From Arachnopeziza araneosa (Eukaryota; Ascomycota; Leotiomycetes; Helotiales; Arachnopezizaceae): DNA of 64,000 nucleotides. The stretch spans positions 1-64,000 of the forward strand of contig QYAI01000118.1 in the NCBI GenBank assembly GCA_003988855.1, read 5' to 3'. Position numbers and translations under genes: made by a program. Shown one piece after another: positions 34,900 to 46,012 of this stretch. Numbering within the stretch: position 1 is the first letter of the stretch; every line of letters starts with the position of its first letter. The notes beneath the pieces are model-generated. The model made no database searches and had not been told where the DNA came from. It was given only the letters and a program-made list of their open reading frames with translations.

Positions 34900-35819
34900 C
34901 AAAGCAGGCTCCGTACATGAATTCGCCAAAGACCTCATGAAAGCAGGCTACATTAAGCATGCAAGCGTCTCGGATGGAGCCGCAAGGAAACTCTCTACCT
35001 TACGTTCTAAAATCGGCAATCTAATTATTAGCTTCCGAAATAAGCTCTTGCTGTTTAAATCACCCAAACTCCCACTATTCACCAACTCCCAAATTGTCAA
35101 AACAAAGATACCACAATGTATACCTTCTCTCAAATGTCGCTGGCTTCATCTATGTCTAAAGAAAAGATCCTACGCGACAAAGCTAGAACCATTCCATATC
35201 TGTAATAGCAGCGATCCGGATCAATATACCGATCGAGGTTTCTTCAAAGACCTGCGAAGAACTTATTATAAACAGCGAAGTTGGTCAGAACTGCTGCTAT
35301 ACAAACTAAGCAAAATTTAGTTCGTGGAGGTAATATCCTACCATTTAACCAAGATCTTAGTCAAGAACTAAAGTCCTGCAGTTTAATCTCTGTCCAGGAG
35401 ATCTCGTCGACCGCGTCCAACCAGACAAACTCCCCTTATCCCTCGACGAGTACGACTTCATCCCCGCACCACCACCCAAGAAATGGCCTCCCATCGGACC
35501 CTCCCAAATGATGCACCTCTTCTCCAATTGCTCTTCCCTTCCGACGAACACTTCCTTCTTCCTGAACCAAATCCCAAAGAAGAAGAACAGTGCGCTACGT
35601 TTTGATCCGCAAGCTCTAGATGCTCAAACTGGATGGGGACTACACTTCGTTGAGAACGTCAATATATCACTCGCAGTTGGCGTTCTCTTTGGTGTGTCGC
35701 TGGTTATGGGTGTTGTGTTCGCGGTGTGTTGGATCTTGTGGAAGAAGGATATGCAAGGCGCATTCGGTGTTGCGAGTTATGTGACTAGTGTAGCTACGTT
35801 GGGGGTCATGACATGGTAG
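34900..35819 (+). pseudogene. C-terminal part of a fungal membrane-anchored protein
   Basis: A frame through HEFAKDLMKAGYIKHASV, RWLHLCLKKRSYATKLEPFH and RGFFKDLRRTYYKQRSWSE ends at LSKI-stop (TAG 35318-35320). It continues in frame as FVEV. A short splice-like gap (GTAATA at 35330, TTAG at 35360, only 31 nt) joins it to LCPGDLVDRVQPDKLPLSLD, then EYDFIPAPPPKKWPPIGPSQ. A terminal transmembrane helix (VGVLFGVSLVMGVVFAVCWI) and MQGAFGVASYVTSVATLG follow. The last block is a recurrent C-terminal membrane tail in fungal proteins of unknown function, several of them incompatibility-like. The N-terminal part is missing or lies in the zinc-cluster ORF. The TAG probably replaces Gln. Confidence 0.55.
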
Positions 35820-37241
35820 ATGTGCTCTGTTTGAGTACGCGTCTAGTCCCAGGAACAAGGCACTGACGCAAAACGTCAATAATCCATTGAGGTCTTGTGC
35901 GAAGTCTTTCTCAAGCAGCATTCAATACATAGAAATATTAAATGCAACAACTCAGACCGTAAATTTTACAAAGGATCAAAATCAGGAAAACGACAGCTGG
36001 ACACCGTCATAAGTCCGGCTTAAAGTCTCCACCGTAGTATGCCTGCTCCCCCATTTCGACCTCGACGCGTAAAACTATGGAGATTCTTGTAGTATCTTGA
36101 AACACTGACATCGTTTCTTGGTTGTTGACTGCCATGGCGAGCGTTATAATTTGAGAGTAAGGCGCAAGTAAATTATTGAATGTGGCCATTTTACCTACCT
36201 GGTATGTGGTGAATTGGACGAGCCTAAGCGAAGCTTGGTGGCGTCGCTAATACCCCTGAGCCGGTAGTAGGTCCTAGAATCCTCCGGGTGCTCCCAACCT
36301 TACTTCGGCAGTCAGACCATTATACTCATTACTAGAGGATTTAGAAGATTACGGTAGCATCGAATCCTCGCTCGATAAGATTGTACGTACTGATCAAGTT
36401 TCATGCAGTTACACTCAGTAGGTAAAATCATATCGTGTGCCGTTGATGAAAAACATCATAGATATGGCTTATCAAGTTGCTTGTCTAAACTTGGAATTTA
36501 TTTTTATGCTCCTTTAGTCGGTAAAAATACAGCATATGTTGGATTCCCAAATATCATTTGTATTGAGAATACCTACCTAGGTATGGAGTACAATTCGCGC
36601 ATTGCTGCTTACCTGCAAAGAAATGGCACAGCCACCCCTGTCAAGCCTGTGCGATATAAACAGGACAATAAACCCCGGCCACATAGGAAAAATGCTCCGA
36701 GCAAACGAATTACCGAAGAGGATTGAATGTAGCGCTTACTATTGTGCGTGGGATCGGCTTGTAACTCGCTGGGCTGTATCTGCTCCCTGGTTTCTCAAAA
36801 ATTGTGCACAGGGATCCAGCTGATCAGGTTGGATCAGGTTGGATCATGAATGTGATATATTGCTCAATTGGAGTTGGTTGATAAGTTCCCAAGATAAGCG
36901 AATCATTTAATGTGCTCATCCGACTATATCTTCGACGCAAATCCTTCTGAAGACGACGTAATGCTGAAAGCTTAACCTTCAGAACAGGAAGGGTAGAACT
37001 TTGGAGAATTCAAAAGCCTCATTCATCGCTCTTAACAAAAGCAAACCAAAGAAAATTCTTTGTCAATATCTACGACTTTCAGTAAACATATCGACTCGTG
37101 GATTTTTCAAGGACACCTTTATTCTGCGGAGTAGACTTTACCTCTCGACACTATCAACATTGCATAGTTAGTTGAGTCCCATTCTTATTACTTATGATTT
37201 TGCCTATCTTATGCTAATCGACTATCCAGCTCACCTTCAAG
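35820..37241. other. gene-poor stretch, AT-rich
   Basis: Contains a 60-residue minus frame (36189-36007, MATFNNLLAPYSQ) and a 107-residue plus frame (36403-36726). Neither has a recognisable motif, and both are left unassigned. Confidence 0.45.
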
Positions 37242-38249
37242 ATGGCCATCACTCAAACAAGCGGGGCCTCAAAATTAAAGAAAGACGCATCATTTCCAAA
37301 ACAAGGCCTAACGCAACAATATGGCGGAGGCCACTCCGGTTCGTGGGTCGACCAACTTCCCCCTTCCTGGATCCCTTACGTCCAGCTAGCCCGGCTCAGT
37401 CCTCCTATCGGCCTGGGAGCCACCTACGCACCATATTTCTTCGGCATCATGCTAGGAGCCCGAATCCAATCCGCTCCTCTCTCCTCGGTCGTCTATAAAT
37501 CCCTTCTCCTCCTGGCCGCCACTTTCTTCTGGTCAAACGCCAACCATGGTTGGAACGACTTGATCGACGCTCCAATCGACGCTCAGATTGAACGCACGCG
37601 AACCAGACCTATCCCACGAGGTGCCATTTCCCCACGTGCTGCGCTCATCTTTACGTTATCGCAGTATGCCGGTTCAGCCGTATTCCTGTTCTTCCTCCCG
37701 GAGAAAACTGGCCTCTATATGGTGCCTGGTGTTATAGCGTGTTTGTACTATCCATTTGCAAAACGACACACCAATTTGGTGCAGCTAGTACTCGGTAACT
37801 GTCTTGGATGGGGAGTCATTATCGGTGTGGTATCTATGGGCCTGGATCCTTTGAATGACTCTTCTTTTACCCCTACTACGGCCTTCTTCCTATCTTCGGT
37901 ACTATACACCACTATTTACGACACCATCTATTCTCACCAAGATCTCAAAGATGACACGAAGATCGGGGTCAAGAGCATGGCTGTTTTATTCCGAGACCAG
38001 ACGAAGACTTTCCTTTGGGTGCTGGTGAGCATCGTGGTTACTCTTCTCGGCGTCTGTGGTTATACTGCTGATTTGGGATGGATTTATGACGTTGTTACGG
38101 TGGGCGGTTGTGCCGTTTCTATGATAGCGATTATCTCTCGTGTTGATCTGAATATTTCAGCTGATTGTTGGTGGGGTTTCCGATATGTGATTCTAGCTGT
38201 AGGAGCCTGCATGGGTGGTGGTCTTACTCTTGCGTACGCTTTTAATTGA
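37242..38249 (+). CDS. UbiA-family prenyltransferase
   Basis: Intronless and intact, 335 residues, with about eight or nine membrane helices. UbiA enzymes transfer a prenyl chain from a prenyl diphosphate to an aromatic or polyketide acceptor, with Mg2+ held by two Asp-rich motifs. Both are present: NHGWNDLIDAPIDAQIERTR (residues 101-120) and YDTIYSHQDLKDDTKIG (about 226-242), with TRPIPRG after the first. The N-terminal 35 residues are hydrophilic and could be a targeting region; a true COQ2 presequence is not obvious. The sequence resembles fungal secondary-metabolism UbiA enzymes (meroterpenoid or indole-terpenoid type) as much as COQ2. No polyketide synthase, terpene cyclase or P450 lies in the window. 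Confidence 0.88.
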   Translation: MAITQTSGASKLKKDASFPKQGLTQQYGGGHSGSWVDQLPPSWIPYVQLARLSPPIGLGATYAPYFFGIMLGARIQSAPLSSVVYKSLLLLAATFFWSNANHGWNDLIDAPIDAQIERTRTRPIPRGAISPRAALIFTLSQYAGSAVFLFFLPEKTGLYMVPGVIACLYYPFAKRHTNLVQLVLGNCLGWGVIIGVVSMGLDPLNDSSFTPTTAFFLSSVLYTTIYDTIYSHQDLKDDTKIGVKSMAVLFRDQTKTFLWVLVSIVVTLLGVCGYTADLGWIYDVVTVGGCAVSMIAIISRVDLNISADCWWGFRYVILAVGACMGGGLTLAYAFN

Positions 38250-39182
38250 TTTGAATCAAAAATATAGGGACAGTGAGAAGACTAGGTCGCTGACGTCAAA
38301 CTAGATCTACGGGTTCACAGGCGGAGCAGAAATGCTTTCGTCAATTAGGTATTTATTATCCCGATGAGTAAGAAAGTTTAAAAAGAAGTAATATCATACA
38401 ACCTGCAATGAAAAAATTCATACTATGCAGATCAGAGCTAGCAAAGCTCAGCAGGTGCTACCATGGCATCATCCCATTCGCTTAATGGCGAAGTAAAAAT
38501 AATGCATAGTGGCCAATCTGCCTTGAATTCTTAGCACAAGCTGGTTGTGCAATACGGTTGACTCGTACGCGAAGCATAAATTTCTTGATGAGAGTCAATG
38601 AATGGATTTTATACGCTGTCAATCCCCATCCTAAATACTAGAGTTGACCCCGCTCATCGCCAATGCAGGCTATCTGCTCCCTTTACGTATGCGAGCCGGA
38701 AGTGAGCTCTTTGCAAGATACTCACAACCCATTGAGTTTCAAATTGACATGAAGTATTCAGCCTATCAAATTCCATACGCAACCATGATGTAACTCAAAG
38801 TAGCAAAGATCAGCAAAATACAACCCTTGAACATGAAGCTCTCAAATAAGATATCTCGCAGCTCTGTACTCTTTGCCAACTTAACCTGCCTTACGATGAA
38901 AGATGAATGTAGTAATTGTTCTTTGTCATTAGCAGCATTTTCTGCATTAATGTCTCCGTCTCTAATACTTTGCATAAGTATTGTCGGTTGGTGGGAGCGA
39001 AGGTTGGTGTCGGTTCACTTCGAATAACTAGTTATTCTGCGGTTTCGGCTGGTTCACCCAGAATACGAGACTCCTCACGAGTGGAGGGGTCTGTACTGGT
39101 TGGGTTGAATTGGTTTGTAGATTGGAAGAAGGTTAAGGCAGCTCGGAACCCTTATGGTGTTCCGGCTGCCTGGCTATTCAGG
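38250..39182. other. intergenic, possible membrane-tail remnant
   Basis: A 69-residue minus frame (38975-38766) ends in one hydrophobic helix (FKGCILLIFATLSYIMVAY). It may be the tail of a decayed gene but is not supported further. Confidence 0.4.
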
Positions 39183-40710
39183 CTTCACATGTTGGCACGT
39201 GATTGTACCAACAGTTGGATTTCATTCTGATATCCGAAATATCCATCCCTATCCGCTGTTCCGTATCGATTCGCCGCCTCAAAATATATCCCTGTTGTAA
39301 GGGATCATCTGTTCCGGTTGCTTTACTAAAACTCGAGGTGGTGAATAGCTTCACCTCAGACTCTGGAGACCCACTCGAGGGAACAGTATCTCCATTCGTT
39401 TCTTCTACATTGGAATCATCTGCGCAACCTTAGTATATTTGAATTACCGAAAAATATTTCCAGCATTGCGAAAGCCGGCAGTAACAGCATTAACAACGGC
39501 AATTGCTGACCGAAACTCCATTCGTTCTCACTTCCATTCATGCCGTTTGCTTGGGCAGTGTTTCTGTAATTCCATATTAATTGCGCAGAGCCTGACAAAG
39601 TAAAGCAAGTCCAGCACAGATTAAAAGCAAAAGATGCCCACACTTGAGCAACGGTATAGAGCAACGTAAATAGTGATAATGCTGCTCCACAAAGAATGCT
39701 CCAAGTACCTTGCATTATCATTGCTCGAAGTGTGCTTAAGAACTGAACTCGGCGAGTGGAGAATTGCAAATTAGATTCAGTCGACAAACTTCTCGTTTCT
39801 TGTAGAAGTTCGTGATGGCAAGAGAGGTAGTCGCTGGAGGGCCAAAATCTTGTCCAAGATTTTTATATCCACAAAGTGCTGGTAGGCCGTACACTTCCAA
39901 CCAATCATTACTCCCAGTTACGAGCCAAGTGACAAGAATCAACCCCCCGAATAATAACATCGCAATTGCTCTCCACGTCCGAAAGAAGACATTCTGTCTT
40001 ACGTATTGTTCTGCAAAACTGAAAGCCATGGAATGTGCCGCTGAAGCCGCTAATGACAAGTTCACAACAGTGTAGAAGTGATATTGGGTAATCTTGCAAA
40101 GCCTTGCGAGGCCTACAATACTGATTGAGACTCCGGTGACTAGCTGTTGGTCGCTCGGAACCAAGACGGCTTTCTGAAAAACTTGAGTCGTTTTTGGTCC
40201 AGCTCTTGAGGGGATCAATCCTGGGAATGACTTAACAATAAATATGTCAAGCTTGGAGAACCCGAAGTTATCAAACTCTTCAGGAGCAGAGGAGAAGCAT
40301 GTTAATGCAAGAAGAATCACTGTTACCCACGCCGCGATGTAGAATGTTGTAATGACCTGAAGAATCATTAGCCGCATTTAATAACTGTCACGAGACAAGA
40401 CTCAGTCACGCGACGGCTAGGGTTAAGGCTAGGCTAGTTAGTAAGCAAGACCGGTTCCTTTAAAAGAACCGGCACTGTAGCTAGCAATGAATCAGCTTTC
40501 TCTGGCTTCTTCTCTTGTCTCCCAACAATAACTCTGACATGGTGTTCAATATAGAAGACCTGATACTTATACCGATACCATCAATATCAGCGTCAGCGTC
40601 AAAAGAAATGGTGTAGTTATCGTAACTATCGGGTATAGTACAGTTTACGGGTACTGAACAAGTAAAAATTCTTGCCAAAGAACCGGGTTGTAATAACAGC
40701 TAATATGAGA
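39183..40710 (-). pseudogene. fungal multi-pass membrane protein, frameshifted
   Basis: An upstream exon after ..atattag (about 40700) reads ARIFTCSVPVNCTIPDSYDN then YTISFDADADIDGIGI, the N-terminal lumenal signature of a fungal membrane protein family of unknown function. Downstream, from the ATG at 40377, helices follow (TFYIAAWVTVILLALTCF, LTGVSISIVGLARL-like, RAIAMLLFGGLILVTWLV). The frame shifts near 39790 (KKRE to LSTESNLQFSTRRVQF) and goes on with further helices (IMQGTWSILCGAALSLF, WSFGQQLPLLMLLLPAFAML). A 28-nt gap could join EIFF to DDSNVEETNG and an Asp/Ser/Thr-rich tail ending at 39183. The 1-nt frame change has no splice signals, so the copy looks disrupted. Confidence 0.6.
40451..40472. 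repeat. near-perfect inverted repeat
   Basis: A 22-bp palindrome of ccggttc and gaaccgg arms around ctttaaaa, with one mismatched pair. It lies between two exons of the decayed membrane-protein gene. Confidence 0.7.
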
Positions 40711-41404
40711 GCCGGATTGTCTGTGAAATATTTTCTATACTTGTTGTTGCACCGCAAACTTGATGACTAGAAGAGGGGAAGTTGTGAATAAAGTGGGGTA
40801 TACAAAAATAGATGAAAAGCATTGTTGGCTTGAGGCTGAGACATGGCTAGGCATGGCCATGTGCATCTTGATAGCATGGAGATCCGAGCGAATAGGGGCC
40901 GAGCAATAAATGTTGATTTTTGACTTCTGCCAAGGCACGTCACAGTCAGATGACAAAAATCTCGACGTTGACTGTTATTCCACCATTTTGAGAAACCAAA
41001 AGCGGATCTGGTTGAATGTTTGGCTACTATGCTCAAACTGACTTAAGCGTTGACTTATTACTGGAGAAGTAAATAAGACATTAGAGCTAGCTGAGTAAGG
41101 TGTCGAATGCACACTAAATGTGGATTTCCAGCATTACTACAAAAGTTTATGAATTCAGGTACAATGCCAATGGTCCATGATACTATATGAAAAGACCATG
41201 ACTCATGAAGCGATGATTTATAAAGAGAGGGAAGCGGGCTTGTGATAGAAGTACATTGAGCACTTATAATTTAGTTGAGAAGCAGACGGCGGATCTTTTG
41301 CTTCTCTAGCTAAGACAGATCCCCAAAAGTTCTCCTCTACACTCTTCTTGCCCTGTTTACATATTTCTCAGCTCCCCAATCTTAACCAACCTGCCTCAAC
41401 CTCC
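40711..41404. other. intergenic, AT-rich
   Basis: No gene seen. Confidence 0.5.
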
Positions 41405-43155
41405 TTACGGGTCCCAAGCACTCACTGCCCTCCTCCCACTCAGCACATCGGGCTCTACTCCTGCCCCTCTTACCAACACCACATCCTCAAGCCTAACTCC
41501 AAACTCACCTACAAGATAAACCCCTGGCTCACTCGTGAACACCATTCCCTTCTTTAATCTAGTCTCCGTATTCCCCATATGCAGATACGGGCTCTCATGA
41601 GCTTTTATGCCAATTCCATGACCTACGCGATGGGTGAACGCGTCTCCATATCCTGCTGCAGTAATGACATCTCGTGCTGCGATATCTACTGATGAAGCTG
41701 TGTTGTTTGGAACAAAGTGAGTGATAGAGGCGGTTTGAGCTGCGTGGACGAGAGTGAAGACTTCGACTTTCTTGAGAAATTTGGGCGGCAGGGAGAGGTC
41801 ATTAGTGTGATTCGGTTCCAGGAAGAAAGGAGGAAAGAATGTGCGTGTTATATCTGAAGAGTAGCCATGGAGGTGAGCTCTACATCGCATATCATCAGGT
41901 TCTTCAGTTCAAAAACTCAAGTAGCGAGGGGGGGGAAAACGGAGGGACAAACCCAACATCAATCAGCACCAGCGTCTCTCCAACCAAAACCTTCACTCCT
42001 TTCGTCCCTCCATGTGGGTTCGATGCGTCCTCATCGAAAAGGACGATATCAAAAAATGGCTCCAAGCCTCCCGCTCTCAGCGTCTCGTCTAATACATTCA
42101 TGACCTGTGTTTCCGTCAAACCAGGGATCATACATGATCTCATGGCTCTGATGGCTGCTACAGTCCCTGTATTGACTGCACGGAGAATAGCTATTTCTAG
42201 AAGTGATTTAGTTTGTTTCACGCTCTCCACAGCTCCATTCAAGCCAATAACTTCGAAGCCATTTGTTGCAAGGCCACGTTGGATGAAGTCCCGCATTTCG
42301 TCATCAATCATGACTTTGGGTTTCCTCTTCTTTTGATTTTTGTTTTCATCTCGATCGTTTCTCATAATCTCCTGGTTGTATTCCCAATTGACAAGCAAAG
42401 TAGAATAAGGATTCCAATGTTCCTCCCAAGTAACAATTTCCACCTTATCTCCACCCCCCTCAAACGGCATATTCAACAGCCTAACTCTTTCTTCCTCAAA
42501 CTTCGGAGCAACAAATCTAACTTTTGCCCTTACGATCTCCTCTGCATCTTCTCCCTTTCCAGCCAAAACTGGCTCAACAACAAGTAAAAATGGCCGTTCC
42601 TCCTGCTCCCAAGGCTCCCAGTCCACCTGCGATACATTCACATAGTACTGGAATGTATACCCCGGTTCGACAATAAATGCATCGATTCCTGAAGCGAACA
42701 GGGCTTGAGCGAGACGGTTCCTTCTCGAGACGAACTCGGAAATCGGAAAGGGTTTGACGGATGAGAGCCAGGGGAGGTTGGTGTTGAGATAAGCGGTGGT
42801 GGAGCAGCTTAAGAAGGATTGAAGGACCAAGCCGGTTAGTGGTTCCAGTGGTGAATGAAGAGATGAGCTGGAGTGATGGATATGGTCAGATGAATGGCTG
42901 AGATGGAAGGGGAAATTGAAGTTTGTTGAACGCTATTTAGAGTTAGTGAGAGTCTGGAGGGGAGGAAAGAAACACCACAGTCACACCCCAAAATATCAAC
43001 ACCAGAAGAAGAGCCATCCATCTCCTAACCCTCTTGCTCCATATCCATACCCACACCTCCCTCCGTCTCAAGATTTTCTCATCTCTGATCTCATATCTTT
43101 TCGACTGCCCAAGTTCCAAGTCTGACTTGAGCTCGTGATCACAGCTCTCACACAT
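41405..43155 (-). CDS. membrane-anchored M24 metallopeptidase (Xaa-Pro aminopeptidase-like)
   Basis: Exons 43155-42979, 42932-41953 and 41879-41405 sum to 543 residues. The introns are 46 nt (acceptor cactaactctaaatag) and 73 nt. The N-terminus is a basic cytosolic tail with CESCDHE, then one helix (RRWMALLLVLIFWGVT, about 44-59), giving a type-II membrane topology. A creatinase-like N-domain (about 100-300) precedes the pita-bread fold. Its metal ligands are visible as DVGAHLHGYSSDITRT (two Asp), HRVGHGIGIKAHESP (His), SEPGVYL (Glu) and GVRLEDVV (Glu). The enzyme would remove an N-terminal residue before Pro in a secretory or surface compartment. Intact and complete. Confidence 0.92.
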
Positions 43156-44009
43156 CGTAATTCGCAAGTCTTGCTTATCTGAGTGCAGTTCTAATATGAG
43201 GTGAAAGATGCTTTTTTGGTGTTTTGTATCCTCACAACTTCTACCTTTAGGCTTGTGAAAATGAGAGTTGGGCTTGGACTTGCATGTGAAAGATTCTTCC
43301 CCACTTTTGGAGCCTCTGAAGACCTTGAATACCCCCCCGTGTACTAATATTGGCTTGGTCTTATATGAATGCTCAGAAATTAACGGTTTTTTTGTATCAT
43401 AGATATTCGCAACAATGCGGGCTGTTTACGATGATAGGTAAGGAGCCCTAGATTATTTGAGGTGACTCAACGTGGAGTCATTTTATAAAATAGGGAACAC
43501 ATTTAGTAATTTAAACAAAGCATTAAAAACCTTTTTTTTTTTAAACAGATGAATCAGAGTTCCTGGCTTTCACATACAACTTGCCAAGTACTATTGGGGA
43601 AAAGTAAAGCTACACCACCCGAGGATGCTCATACGATCAAGACCTCCTTCAAGCTCTTGGCTGCTTTCAAGGAACTGCAAATTTACGGAAATCGTTTGTA
43701 CTACAGCTACCTAAAACAAATAACCAGCCGCTCCGCAGTAGCTCATTCTTCCTTAAACTCCGTACAACGCCATAAGTCGCCCTCTTGGGGTATTCGTCTT
43801 TAATTCCCCAAATCCGAGAAGCAACGTAATATCATCCCACGGTTGTGATATCTACACATAATCTGACAGAAGACCTCGATGAAAGGTCGCGGGTTATGAT
43901 GATAATTGTTGTTTTTCGGAGAACTTGGTGGTCCTTCTGAAGTGAAGGGTCGCGCTGGTATATGTTCCGCTCTGCGCTATATCTCTCAACGTATTTCGGC
44001 GATAAGCTT
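43156..44009. other. intergenic
   Basis: Contains a ttttttttt run near 43531 and an unsupported 84-residue plus frame (43549-43803). No gene is called. Confidence 0.5.
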
Positions 44010-46012
44010 CTATCCTTGATTGAATGACACCCCACCTCCATCACCGTCTTCTAATTCTTCATCTCCATCAGCATCGTCATCATCAGTCGGAGGGATAATA
44101 GTAGGAGGATGTAGATGTCCCACAAGATACTGAGCGGGGCCAGTACCAGTCATAGTATGGTCATTATCATCGTCGTCCTGAACGCGAGGATCATAGGGAA
44201 GGTTATTGAGATGGTTGCGAAGGCCCGTGACACCTTGGCCTGAGAAGACACAAAAGACATTTCGTTGATGCTCAGTGAATTCTGCATAGGTTAGCATAGA
44301 TACACAAGACCGAGGCACTAAACAATTACCTGGGGGTGCATCTCTGCAGAACTGTTCCAGGTCACGGCGGAGGAATGCCTGAACACCTGTCAAACTCAGA
44401 TGTGTGAGCTTCTGGCAGTTGTTGAGGAGGACTACGATGCTCTATAGAATGTAAGCAAGACTTCTAGAAAAAGACAGAACACCGACATTTAGAGTCAAGT
44501 TGATACAATAGCTCAGATGAACTCTCTCCAGGCTGCTTCCAACTTGTGCTTCAGCATATCCAGTATGCAAGGTTCGGAAATGGCTCTGGCTATGGCGTTG
44601 AGTTTGTGCTAGTGCATACACACTCGCATCGGTGATACTCGAACACTTGACAAGGCCAATTCTTCTTAGCTTGGGCAAAGTAGCCAACTTTGTCACTGAT
44701 TTATCCGTAAGATGAACACAGCAGCCCAAATCAATGTATCGGATGCGGTTGCAAGATTGTACAAGCTTGATAACGGCATCATCCGTAATGTGACCACAGT
44801 GTCCGAGGTGTAGGTAGTGAAGGTTCTTTCCCAACTTGCTAATAGCATTGACGGCTGCATCTGTGAGAAGCCTGCACTTTGCGAATACCAGGTTTCTTAG
44901 CCGAGGTGCAACATCAATGATCTTCTCCACAGCACGATCGGTCAACCTGGAGCAAGATGTAAGGTCAAGGATACGTAGGTGCTCGTAAGTTTGGTTATAT
45001 GGTAAGGAGAGGAAGGCGTTATCGTTGATGAGTTCGCAGTTTGCTAGTCGTAGTTCACGAAGGGTTTGACCGTTTTGAAGAAGAGCTGTCACCGGTTCAT
45101 TTCCAACGAGCTTACACTGATGTAGGTCGATCTCGAGCATGTTGGGACACTTCTGGGCGAAGGCAATTATAGCAGGATCTTCGAGTTGGTCACAGTCATT
45201 GAGTTTGAGCTGCAAAAGAGTTAGCAGAGAAGGATCACTTGGAAGGGCAAACTAACTCTTTTAATATATCTGCAAGCATTTGCAACAGCAATCATGGACT
45301 CGTTGGAGATTCTTGTACAGCCAGAGATGTTGAGGCCTTGCAATCGCTTGCAGTTCTCTGCAAGTGTAATCATGGAACTCTCGGTGATCTGGGCATCTCC
45401 TGATATATCGAGGGCGAGTAGATGAGTGCTGTGCTCTAGCAACGCGTTCAAACCAATATCGGAGAGTCCCTCGCAGTTGGTCAGAGTTAAACGTTCAACC
45501 CTATTACAAACAGCAAGTGGGGTGACACTGCCATCATTGACACGATCTGCCAAAGCCGCCAGATTCAACCGCTTGACGAAATCGCGGTATGCAAAGTATG
45601 GATCGGTAAGAGAGAGGGTCCTGCAGATAAAGCCATGCTTGTTCCAGGTCGTACATGCAGGACGGTGCCACAGGAGATCGACACTGTTTCGAGCCCAACG
45701 CTTTGACACTTGCATACAGCTGAGGAGATCTTGAGGAGTGCTGAGCTTCGAGAAGATACCGATGAGGACTTCTGCGGGCAGACGAGTCGCGGGGGGAACG
45801 CATTGTTCTTCGGTTACTGCCATGTCTTGGAATGTTGGGACGCCGATGGAGGATTGCGAGTCGTTGTTCCCGGCATAGAAATCAGATTCCTCGTAGTCGG
45901 CGCGAGCTGGCGAATTGCTCGATGACGATTGAGAATCACCCTCTGCATCAGGCGTGGCGCGATAAGCCGCATCGGTCGAGATGGGCGCCATCGTCGGAAC
46001 TGGGCCCCTCAT
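44010..46012 (-). CDS. grrA: SCF ubiquitin-ligase F-box/LRR protein, GRR1-like
   Basis: Four exons (46012-45257, 45209-44487, 44441-44330, 44281-44010) sum to 620 residues. An acidic Ser-rich N-terminus precedes the F-box (about 77-120: TRLPAEVLIGIFSKLSTPQD, then LLSCMQVSKRWARNSVDLLW), which binds SKP1. About a dozen leucine-rich repeats follow (e.g. RLQGLNISGCTRISNESM, LHYLHLGHCGHITDDAVI, IRYIDLGCCVHLTDKSV), forming the substrate horseshoe. The end is a short SGQGVTGLRNHLN motif and an acidic Asp/Glu tail. Yeast Grr1 and Aspergillus GrrA target G1 cyclins and act in nutrient signalling and meiosis; that role is inferred here. An in-frame ATG at 45991 is an alternative start. Introns are 45-48 nt. 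Intact. Confidence 0.94.

Noticed and set aside
41839..42587. Plus-strand frames of 165 and 124 residues
   Set aside because: Antisense shadows of the M24 aminopeptidase exons.
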